This document shows, piece by piece, positions 37,889 through 47,704 of a stretch of DNA of 64,000 nucleotides. Origin of the DNA: Isoetes taiwanensis (Eukaryota > Streptophyta > Lycopodiopsida > Isoetales > Isoetaceae); assembly GCA_021234155.1 (NCBI GenBank), contig JAJEKV010000038.1:6132926-6196925 (forward strand), given 5' to 3'. Below the pieces are notes generated by a model. It searched no databases. It saw nothing but the letters and a program-made list of their open reading frames with translations, and was not told the DNA's origin. The stretch's first letter is position 1. Every line of letters starts with the position of its first letter. Position numbers and translations under genes: made by a program.

Positions 37889-38449
37889 GATGTTCTTGGT
37901 TGACCAGGAACTAGCACTGACCATGACCATGAAAGTAGTCTAACAGGCCTATAGGGGGTGTGAAATAAAAATTTCCACCATTGAACCGCGAAAATAGGGC
38001 AAAATTTTTTCTCCTAGGTAGTGGGCCCGAAATTAGGTTAAGTGTTAGACGAAGGAACGAATGAGTCAAATTCACCTTCTAGTAAATTTGGAGTGAAAAT
38101 TATGCATTTGCATCAAATTTCGCCTAAAATGGGTCGAAGAAGCATGCCAATCTGAGACCCGAGTGAAAAATGGCGCAAATCCATAATTAACACTTCAAAC
38201 TATTAGGAAATTTGAAATTCTAAAGATATAATACGAATTTAAGTATGTATATTAGAAATTAAATATATGTTAATAATAAGGGTACTTTGGTGTAATTAAT
38301 AAGGGGGGCTAATAAGTATTGATGGTAGAGAATATTCTCAGGGACCCTCCTTTTTAAATAACCCTGACACCTCATTTTCCCTCCAACCTTTTGCTCCTCC
38401 ATCTCTCTCTTGCTCAGCCTTACATCACCCATTTTCTAGACCATTAAGT

Positions 38450-39591
38450 ATGGCTCGAACCAAGCAGACAGCTAGGAAGTTCGGCGAGCGACCTACACTC
38501 TCGATGGCGCGCGTAGCAGCAGGTCGCCATGTCAAGAAGATCCCTGAGCACCTTCGACCTAAGCCGGGGGAAGGGGCGTTCCCTCCAGCAGCAGCGATGA
38601 AACCTTCCACGACGCCGAGGAGGAGGCGCCTAGCAGCAGCAGTAGCTCTTCGTCGGCGGGCACCCAGAGAACCGGCGAGTCCCGTCACTTTGGGCCTTCG
38701 TGGGACACCGAGGTGGAGCAGGTGGAAGAACAGGTGGAGAAGCAGCCCCAGCACCAAACTAAGGAGGCGGGCCCTTCGGTACCAAAGAAGAAGGGAAAAG
38801 AGAAGGTGGCAGAGTGGCCAGAGGAGGAGCGTGCAAGAAAGAAGAGGGAGCGCGAGCGGGAGCTAAGGGAGAGAGAGAGGCGGACCAAGAGAAGAAACGA
38901 CGGCCCCCGCCGGACCGTCGTGAATGAGGAGCCTCCCCGACGTGAAGAGGAAGAGGTGGAGGAAGGAGGAGACGGTGAGGAGGAAGAGGCGGAAGGAGAC
39001 GCCGAAGCCGTCGGGGAAACTTCAAACCCCGATGCAAGACCACCTTATCTAAAGTGGCCCGAGCCACCTAAGGTGGTTAAGAAGCAGAAGGCGGGCGAGC
39101 GACCGTTCGCTTTGAGGGAGGACCGACTCTACAGACGCCGTCTCAAGGCGTATCAAGAATACCTCCGTCGTTGGACGAGGTATGACGACTGGTACTGCCG
39201 CCAGAACGTCCAACGCCACGTGGAGGGGGGCCGACCAGCAAAGAACCAGTCCAAGCCGCCGCCGCCACGACCGGAGAAGCCGAAGAAGGTCCATCATGGG
39301 CCTAACTCTCCACACGCCCGAGTTTTTCGGGAGATTAAGAACTTCCAACAGTGCACTAATCTTCTGATTAGGAAGGCGCCTTTCGAGAGGCTCATGCGGG
39401 AGGTTATGCAAGACTTCGTCACCGACTATAGGGTGATGTCGCTCACAACCAGAGTGTTGCAAGTAGCCGCTGAGGCTGAGCTCACCCAGTTGTTTGAAGA
39501 AGGGAACCTCTGCGCGATCCACGCAAAGAGGGTGACCCTGATGCCCAAGGACTTGCACTTGGCGCGTCACATCTGCAAGGAATACCCTTGA
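38450..39591 (+). CDS. Histone H3-like protein with long internal insert, encoded inside an LTR element
   Basis: Starting at ATG 38450 the product opens with [10 protein letters not shown], identical to the first ten residues of histone H3, and continues with a segment like the H3 tail end ([16 protein letters not shown], cf. GGVKKPHRFRPG). After about 38575 the sensible reading moves to another frame. That frame gives a Ser/Glu-rich stretch, a long Lys/Arg/Glu coiled-coil-like part and a basic segment. From about 39313 a full H3 histone fold follows: [32 protein letters not shown], and [16 protein letters not shown] near the end. From QDF to LARHI the fold has canonical H3 length, with no CENH3 loop-1 insertion. 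Residues equivalent to C110, H113, R116, D123, L126 and I130 of the H3-H3 interface are kept; K56 is Q and K79 is V. The switch is -1 (or +2) near a G-rich run and could be a mutation, an assembly error or frameshifting. Total length is about 380 codons, against 135 residues for normal H3. It lies where gag is expected, after the primer site. Confidence 0.85.
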
Positions 39592-41356
39592 GGATGAAGT
39601 TTTGTGTAAATTAATGTAATTGCTAAGTTTCCCCCCCTATAAATATAAAATTTTGTTGTAAACTGACTTCAATTCTTGTATAAAAATGTGTTTAAGTTGC
39701 TCAAATTTTAGTTTAGTAGTAGCCATCATAATTATAAGCATCCAAATAGGGTAATTTAGTAAGGGTACTATAGGCAAATTAGTTAAATTTTGGCCAAAAG
39801 ACTCGAAATCGGAAGGTTGTGCGAAACTAGCCTCTACGCCCTTCACGCAGGGCCCAAATTCGCATAGCCATCCGGTTTCGCCATATCGAGACCAAATCAT
39901 GCCCAATTAGCCCGGAAAAAGTTCCAAATTAGGTTAGAAAATTCCAAATGAGCATGCTAGAATCTTTAAATTTTCTAAAACTCTTCTAAAACCCCAAACC
40001 CCCCCGTGCCAACCACTGAGGGCGGGCATCGTTTGTGTTTAAATTAAGATTCTTAATTAGATTTAAGCTTTAATAATGTTAGATAATATTAATGGCCAAG
40101 CCTTAGATTTAGAACCAAGAACCTTAAGCTAGATAGAGACAGCATCTGCACTCATCATAGCTTAGTTGTCATCTTATCTTGCTAAGCGTCTTCTTGTCTA
40201 CATGTAGGTAGTATAATTAAACCTTTTTCTTAGAAACCCAGCTAGTTGCCAAGGCCTTAGAAATTGTTGTCACACGTTGGTATGACACACCAACACACGT
40301 TATAGGTGCACTATCATCAAGTGCCTTCCGCCATGCCTTTGTATCATAGAAAATTGTCTAGGAATTCATCCTATCTAAGTAAGTTAGTCTAGCACACCAA
40401 GTATAGCACCCCATAACAGTAAATAAGTATCTTTCTCAGTGCCTAGTAGAGTGCCAAATGCCAAGTGGGTCATTTGAGGTAGAGTCGATAAAGGCATAAA
40501 AATAGGGTTTGTAGAGTAAGTACACATAAGTAATTGATTGTTATGGTAGTATTAGTTGCCTTGTACTTAGGGCAGTAAAAAGCAGTCGAGAACCTTCGCT
40601 ATGATCCTCGGCCTCGACGGTGGAGCCACTTGACAACATCAACGAATTGAAAGCAGAGGGCAAACTTATGGAGGAAACTTCAGCAAATCAAGGCCAAGGA
40701 GGTGTACAGGGAAGCCCGAACACGAAAAATAAAGGAGAGCCTATAGGAAGAACGATTGCGACATCAAGATTAGACATAAGAATTCCCAAGAGGGCTATGC
40801 AACGCCGAAAGGGCATCGTGGCACTTACAAAATTGATCACGTTAGGGGAGGAACATCTCCCAGTCAAGGATACTCTCAAGTGCCATATTGTCTCGAGGAA
40901 GGGCGGACATCGATGACTAATGTCACAACTACGCCACCAACAAGTAGAGATCGACTTCATCGACTTAGGATATCAAGAGCCCTAAGGATGAGGACCGACA
41001 TACCTCCCGAGGAAGGGCAACTATCGCATATATAGGCCATAGTAGTATCAGATCTAGACTCGTGCACATGCTTTGACTAAGGTATTACAAGCCAGCAAGG
41101 GTGGGCTCCTCAAAAATAGGAATATGGCGAGATCGAATAAATTCCTTCCTCATCAACCCCCGATACTTGAGAAAGCGGTGCATCAACCTCGACACAAAGA
41201 CCATATCAAGATCACGGCCCGGTCTTCTACCTTAGAGATTGAGGTCAAACACCATCAAGAAGAGGCATCATGGGGACAAAATACCAAAGATTATTAATTG
41301 ATCGGTCAAGATTAGTCCCCTCAAGCATGGATGCACATAAACTCCTCCTCAAAGAA
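39592..41356. other. Non-coding tail downstream of the H3-like ORF
   Basis: The first part is AT-rich and resembles an element 3' UTR. From about 40.56 to 41.33 kb there are short plus ORFs (40620-40916, 41073-41297) rich in Lys/Arg/Gln, with no recognised domain. No plus-oriented 3' LTR or polypurine tract was found before the inverted LTR begins at 41357. The element is therefore incomplete or rearranged here. Confidence 0.45.
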
Positions 41357-43018
41357 TGTGACGCCCCCTACTGTGATACCTGGCCCCCACCGTATACAAA
41401 CGAGGAGTTCATCCCCCATACCAGCTCCATGCTAATACAGGGCCCTCCACATGACACCGCAACCGTGGCGGGTTCCAAAGGGGAAGAGTGGAAGGGTCAT
41501 TGCACCCCGCCTCCCTGGTGGCCTACCTAGCTGCGGAAGCGTAAACATACATGTCGTGAGCACATACATCAACATCATATGACCATCACGGCGGATGGTC
41601 CTCCACATATCCGCATAGACAAGGATCAGCACATCACATAGGGGAATCCTACCCAAGGCTCGACTCAAAGGGATGACCGACGGCTTGGGTCTCCGTGAGT
41701 TCATTGCGCATGAATTCATGGTAATGGATTTGGGGGTATATGAACATGGCTTAGGGTTGTCCACTCCATCCGCCCCTCCCATGCACACTTTGCGCAGTAG
41801 GCTAAAAGTGTTGGGACCTGATCAGAAGCCTCACGGATGCATAGCCAAAGGGGCTATTCCCGGGCTCATCTTCCCGATTCGATGGGGGGTGTAGGGATCA
41901 CTCCCTCCGTGAGATCTACATGTGACTCAAGGTGACTAGAGGGCCACCGCCAAGATTCGGACCAACCCACTGGAAAGTGAACACCACTTCACGGTGTCGA
42001 GCCCATGCCTTGCCCGCACGCAGCTGGCAAGCCATTGACCTAGTCACAATGGTTCCCTGCAGAGGCCTTACACACCGTGAGGAACCGCTCAAGAGTCGAG
42101 ACATGAACCTCCTTCTCGCCCGCTGGCCTTCACCCACATCCCTGTGTGGCTCTTGTGCAATGTGCCGACCTAGTGTGCTAGAGGCTACTCTAGGAGCATC
42201 AACTACAAAGCTTTAGGTCTCTACCCCCTTCCCAATACAAGGAGTTCATAGAGATACATCATCCATATACTTCACAGAGAACTAAAGAACTAGATCTATT
42301 CTACAACATAAAGTTAGGTTCTTTAGTTAGAATCTACTATCTAGAGATCTAGAGGGCTGCTATGGGCAATTTAATAGGCTAAACCTACTGATTCTATGAC
42401 TAAAATAGGGTTTAGACTATCTAATTGGCCAAATACCGATCCTTGAGGGGCTCCTCCCCGACCGAGCTCGACCATCCCTGGCAAAACGCTTTCGAATCTA
42501 GAGGAACTAAGGATGCAATTCTCCCAGGCAGAGTCTGGGATGCGGTTTTGGCTGTTGAGGCAGCCAAAACAGAGTTCTAAAGCCCTAAAATCGAAAATTG
42601 GGCTAGTTAGGGTTTCCTACCCTATATAGACAAGGGGGTTGGCTAGGGTTTCCAATTATCCCCTTTTGGCATGTGGGATAATTGGAAATGGGCCCACTTG
42701 CCTTTAAGGGCTAGGTGGCCAAATGTGCACACATGGAAATGTGTGCCCACATTAATGTGTACATTGGAAAATGTGCACATTAATTGCACCTATGGGTGTG
42801 GCCCACTTGGCATGAAGTGTCCACTTGGAAATGTGTGCCCACATTAATGTGTACATTGGAAAATGTGCACATTAATTGTTGCACATTTCTCAAGTTGCCC
42901 CTGTGGCTACTCACCTGGCTACACGCTAGCGCACACGCCACCGGAGTGGCGGTACGCTGCGGATTTAGGGCAAGACGGGTATACCGCCCCGGGCCGTATA
43001 CCGCGGCCGAACGCCACA
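41357..43018 (-). repeat. 3' LTR (1662 bp) of a Ty3/gypsy chromovirus, inverted relative to the LTR at 36236
   Basis: On the minus strand it starts TGTGGCG at 43018 and ends GCGTCACA at 41357, directly preceded by a purine-rich tract. A TATA-like CTATATAGGG is near 42635. Blocks shared with the LTR at 36236-37875 occur in the same order and at similar distances. It contains a 53-bp internal duplication at about 42734-42786 and 42826-42878 that I do not see in the other LTR. Confidence 0.8.
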
Positions 43019-43033
43019 TTCTCCCCACCTTGA
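43019..43033 (-). promoter_or_regulatory. Polypurine tract of the chromovirus
   Basis: The minus strand reads CAAGGTGGGGAGAA immediately before the LTR start TGTGGCG. This is the expected plus-strand primer position and marks the LTR as a 3' LTR. A second copy of AAGGTGGGGAGA lies about 40 bases upstream. Confidence 0.75.
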
Positions 43034-43918
43034 AATGATGTCGCCCGGCATCGCGGGTCTCCCCACCTTGGGATCATCGTAACTCCGCAATCAACCCGAT
43101 ACATACGATAACTCACCGTAATTCCTACACATTTATTAAGATTACCTTAAGATAATATTTTTATGACATTATCACATCATTATATTATGAAATAACTTAT
43201 CAATTCATAACATTACTAAACAGATTACTCTATAGTTCACTTAACATGACAATTAAGTTTATCAAAATTTTAAAATTAACGTCCGAGGTACTTTTTCATT
43301 CCTTGCAACACATTCCAACAAAAATTGTGTTGTAAGTCTTCGTAGTCGACCCTCCTTGCCCTCCGGAGCTTCTATTGGCTCATAGGTGCGACACTACGCT
43401 AGTACCATTTAATTATTAATAAAATTTTGGTTATATGGTGACCAACCCACCTATCTACATGGATGCATGGCTAATCTCCCGCCGTAGGAAGAGGGTGAAT
43501 CTTCCATTATGGTCATGAGACAAATACTTATATGCCTATATGCCGCCATGCCTACACCTCTAGTTGCCCAAATAGGAGGATATCCTTCTTCGGCGGGGGG
43601 CGTGAAGGATAGATTCCTCCTATCAAAGCATATATGGGGCTAAAGGTGCTTTTCCTATCAATGCATTCCTCCATGACCTCCTTTCTCGAGGTCGCCTACT
43701 TCGCGGGACGTAAGTAGACTTTCTAATCTACCTTCCACTCGCCCCAAGCGGAAACGCGGGTCATGCCTACATTGACATTACACCACGCCCCTAGAGATCA
43801 CCGTAGTGGTCCCATCATCTGGTAACAACGCATGCACCCATACTAAACACAAGTTGCATGCGTGATTAATCTTAATTACACAAGAATTAACCTACACAAA
43901 TCGACATGCCCGAGCCGA
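43034..43918 (-). other. Untranslated region between pol stop and polypurine tract
   Basis: About 885 bases of AT-rich sequence with no ORF of note, lying between the pol stop at 43919 and the 3' LTR of the minus-strand gypsy element. Confidence 0.5.
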
Positions 43919-46900
43919 TTACTTCGAGATGACCTTGCCGCCCCATTGCTCCATAAACTGTGGATACCGCTTTACTAAATCTTTCTTAAGTACCCACGTC
44001 GCGTGCTTCCATCGTAAGTGTTTCCACTTGACCAAATCTTTGGAGGAATTCTGATCTCCTCGTTTTCTTGAAAGCTTTATCAAGAATCAATTCCGAACTA
44101 TTTCCAGTGCTCCTCCGGCCATTTCCAACAACGTTGAGAATCCAAGACTTCGTCGGATTTGGAGTATGCTTCTTCAACAAACTCACGCGGGAAGACCTTA
44201 TGAATCTTTAGGGTGTCTTTGGCAAGTCTAGCTTATAGGATTGGTTACCTACTCTCTTGACTATTCCGAAGGCCCAAATTTCACCTTGGAGCAAGCTTCT
44301 TGCAATTGCCGATCCCGAAGCCACCGCTTCACCTTGATCTTGAGCCAAACTTCATCGTCAACTTTGAACTCTCTATCGCTCGATGCTTGTCGGCTGATGC
44401 TCTTCCGACTTCTTCTTTGCTGCTAGTAGATAACCTCAACTTCTTCCACAAGCCGCCGCATGATATCGCCAACATCTCAACGTGAAACTTCCACTTTTGA
44501 CACGGGGTTGTGCCAAGTGTCCGAGTTAGGCAATCGATAGCCGTGAATTGATCATAAACGGGCCATATTTGGGATGATTCCTGCTGGTGCTATTGTATGC
44601 AAACTCCACCAAGTGAATAAATTCTTCCCACATACTTTGCTTATTCCGCACATAGTTTAAGTAGCATGTCCTCTAAAAATCCTGTTGGTCCGCCTCCACC
44701 GCCATCCGTCTGAGGATGATATGCCGCGTGCTCATGGATAGCTTCGTCCGATCGCCGCAAAGAGGTCTTGCCAAAAGGCGCATGAACTTCGGATCCCTCG
44801 TTTGGAGATGATCTCCCTTGGCATGCCATGAAGCCTCAAGATCTCTTTTTGGTGAAGAGCTTTTGTCGTATCCATAGTCAGACTGGTCCTCCCGCAAGGC
44901 ACAAAATGTGTCATCTTAGACAACTTGTCACCACTACCATCAAGGCATCCTTCCCTCTTGCTGTTCTTGGGAGTCCTGTGATGAAGTCCATGCCGATTAC
45001 CTCCCACTTAGCGCTTGGCACCGCTAATGGCTCCGATGCCCCCGAATTGAAGTCGCTTTCGCCTTTGTCTGCCGACATAGGCTGGCATTCCCCATGTAGC
45101 GAGCCACCTTCTTCTTCATTCCCGGCCAATAATAGCTGCTTTGCGTACTTTGAAATATGTTTTCATGAATCCCGCATGGCCAGCTATTGGGCTGTTAGTG
45201 CGTGTCGTGGAGGATCATTTTCCTTACACCATGATTCTGCACGCACAATTTGTTCTTATGGTATAACAGTTGCCTTCCTTTTTTAAAATGCTTAAAGGCT
45301 TCCCTCCTTATCCTGCTCTAGCCTCCTTAGAGAGACTTGCCCATACTTCCTTGAAATCCACGCCCCGCTGGCAAGGACTCTTCAATCTTCTTACCAAAGT
45401 CAGCTGAGATCGCCGAAATTGCATTGCAATGCACTCTAGTTGTCGGGGATGCCTTTGAAAGCGATCCGCTACCACATTGAGCTTCCCCGCTTGTAGACTA
45501 TATCAAAGTCGTATCTTCAAGGAACTCCATCCACCTTCTCAAAGCCTCAGGTTGAGGTGTGTGGTTGAATACATATTGGAGGCTCGTGGTGGTAGATCCA
45601 ACCGGAACTTCCTTCCCAAAAGGTAGTGCCTCCAAATTCTTAATGCCCCGACAACCACAAGCAATTCCCCGATCGTCGCGGGGTAGCGGCGTTTGCTTCG
45701 TCGTTCATCTTCCCCGGAATCATACGCTACCACACGCTCTTCTTGCATAAGCTTTGCTCTCAGAGCTATCTTACTTGCGTCCGCTGCTACAAGCTTATCT
45801 TTCTCCCGGTCCGTGAGGGTTAAGACCGGGCTGTTGTTAAAGCTTCCTTCAACAATTCAAACCCCGCTTGGGCTTTCTTGTGCCAATGCTCGCCCCATTT
45901 TCACTTTCTCGCCCTCGTCCAGTCACATTGGCCCCGGGGGCTGCTATCTTGGCAAAGTTCTTCACTTAACTTCCCCAGTACCGCTAGGCCGAGGAAACTT
46001 CGACTTCATGCACATTCTTCGGCCGCCATCAATGAATGGCGGCTTCAATCTTTGCGGGATCCGTCGAGATGCCTTCTGCCGAGATCACATGACCTAGATA
46101 CTCCACCTTCTGCATTTGCGGTTGCACTGACAACTTGGCGCATAACCGTGGTGCCTCTTCAACTTCTAGCACTCTTCTCAAGTGTTGTATGCGGCTCTTC
46201 AAGGGATCTGCTATACACCAAAATGTCATCAAAGAAAACAATCACAAAGGTGTCTAAAAACTCCCCGAAAATGTCGCTCATGAGCCTCATGAACGCTGTG
46301 GGGGCATTCGATAAGCCGAAAGGCATCACCAGAAACTCATAGTGCCCATACCGCTCAAGGCGGTCTTATGGATATCTTCTTCCTTTATCCCGATCTGATG
46401 ATAACCCGACCTTAAGTCGATTTTGGAGAAGATCTTTGCACCTTGGAGCTGATCCATCAAGTCATCCGATCCGGCAACAAGATACTTGTTCTTAATGGTG
46501 TGCTTGTTCAACCGCCTATAGTCTATGCATCCTTAAACCGCCATCCTTCTTCTTAACGAAGAGAATGGGCGCCCAAATGGCGGTAAACACTAGGTCTGAT
46601 GAAACCCTAGGTCAAGCAGCTTCTCGTGAATCGCTTTTTAGCTCCGGCAACTCCTCGTTGTCATTCTATATGGAGCCTTGCTTGTTGGCTTTGTTCCCGG
46701 TTCGAAAGTGCAATCTCGCACTCGACTCCCTTTGTAAGGAGGGAGCCGCTTGATCTCATCCGAAAGAGATCATGGAACTCCGCGGACCACCCGAAGCTAC
46801 TTGCTTCGCAACTTGCCGAGCACCTTGTCTTCTTTGCTTCCTTCCGATTCCGCTCACTAATCTCAAGCTTGAAGATGTATGCCACCGCTCTTGATGCACT

Positions 46901-47600
46901 TGAACAGCCTCTTAGAAGACATGCACCGCATGATGGGAACAACTTCCTTACCGTGATTTCGATGATCTTGCCGCCAGCGCCGGAAGGTCACCTTCCGCTT
47001 CCACATCCGATAATGGCCCCTCACGGGCCCAAGGTACTCCATTCCTATGATCAAGTCATACTTGCCAATGCCCATTATTCTTCCCCCATCCGATATTAAT
47101 CCCCGCAAGTCGATGTCGGTTAATTCTCTTGCCCGCCCGCCTTTATCGCACCACTTTGCTAAGACAACGGGTCTTGGCTTTGACTTTAGCGGCTTCAACT
47201 TCAACATTTGAACCATTCTGGGGGATGCAAAGTTATGGCTACTTCCTGAGTCTATCAAGACTATGAAGGACTTTGCCTTGGCCTTCCCTACTGTGGAAAT
47301 TACTTTATACTGGCTCTCTGCTTGCTCTGTATCTATTGCGGCAAAGATGTGGCACTCACCCTGGATGTAGTCGCGGGCTTCTTCGCCGTCGTCGTCAGAC
47401 AGAGCGTCCCAATCTTCACTATCATGACTATTCGACACTTCCGTTATCCATATTTTTGGCTCCTCGGCAACTACATGCACTAAGGAAATCGAACTGAGCC
47501 GAGTATTATCTGCCATATCTTGTTCTGATTAGCCAGTTTCCACATCGCCCGCACCCTTGCAATAATGGCCTAATTTTTGTTGAATTAACCCAGTTTTTGT
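43919..47600 (-). pseudogene. Ty3/gypsy chromovirus pol remnant (protease, RT, RNase H, integrase, chromodomain)
   Basis: Read on the minus strand, the domains come in chromovirus order. The end of a CCHC knuckle (LGHYCKG) is near 47570. The aspartic protease reads VLIDSGSSHNFASPRMV near 47230. Reverse transcriptase follows with [13 protein letters not shown] near 46440 and [10 protein letters not shown] near 46220, where FFDD stands for the usual YVDD-type motif. RNase H is at 45500-45750 (RRYPATIGELLVVVGALRIW then RHYLLG). Integrase is at about 44.7-45.1 kb (GMDFITGLPRTARGKDALMV, KMTHFVPC). The C terminus reads LVKWKHLRWKHATWV near 44020, the core of a chromodomain, and ends at a stop at 43919. 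Many frameshifts and stops separate the pieces, so the copy is inactive. gag and the 5' LTR are missing beyond about 47.7 kb. Confidence 0.85.
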
Positions 47601-47700
47601 TGACCCAATCCAATTTTTTGGCCCAATTTTTATTGACCCAATACCATTTTCGGACCAATTTTTGTTGACCAATTCCATTATTTGGCATCATAGCTTTCTC
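47530..47700 (-). repeat. Short tandem repeats at the gag/pol side of the gypsy element
   Basis: About five variants of a unit of roughly 20-30 bases containing AACAAAAATTGG follow each other on the minus strand. The repeats end at the 5' truncation point of the element. Confidence 0.55.
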
Positions 47701-47704
47701 CAAT

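Noticed and set aside
38450-38866. Reading the H3-tail frame straight through as a 138-residue basic protein
   Set aside because: After about residue 42 this frame gives only Arg-rich low-complexity sequence. The other frame gives a sensible acidic stretch that leads into the histone fold.
38759-39067. Minus-strand ORF opposite the H3-like body, leucine- and proline-rich
   Set aside because: It is the antisense shadow of the Lys/Glu-rich coding strand and has no motif of its own.
38450-39591. Calling the H3-like ORF a centromeric CENH3
   Set aside because: The N-terminal tail is canonical H3, the fold lacks the extra loop-1 residue of CENH3, and the long insert is not a CENH3 feature.
44828-46342. 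Plus-strand ORFs of 134-154 codons
   Set aside because: They are antisense shadows of the gypsy integrase, RNase H and RT on the minus strand.
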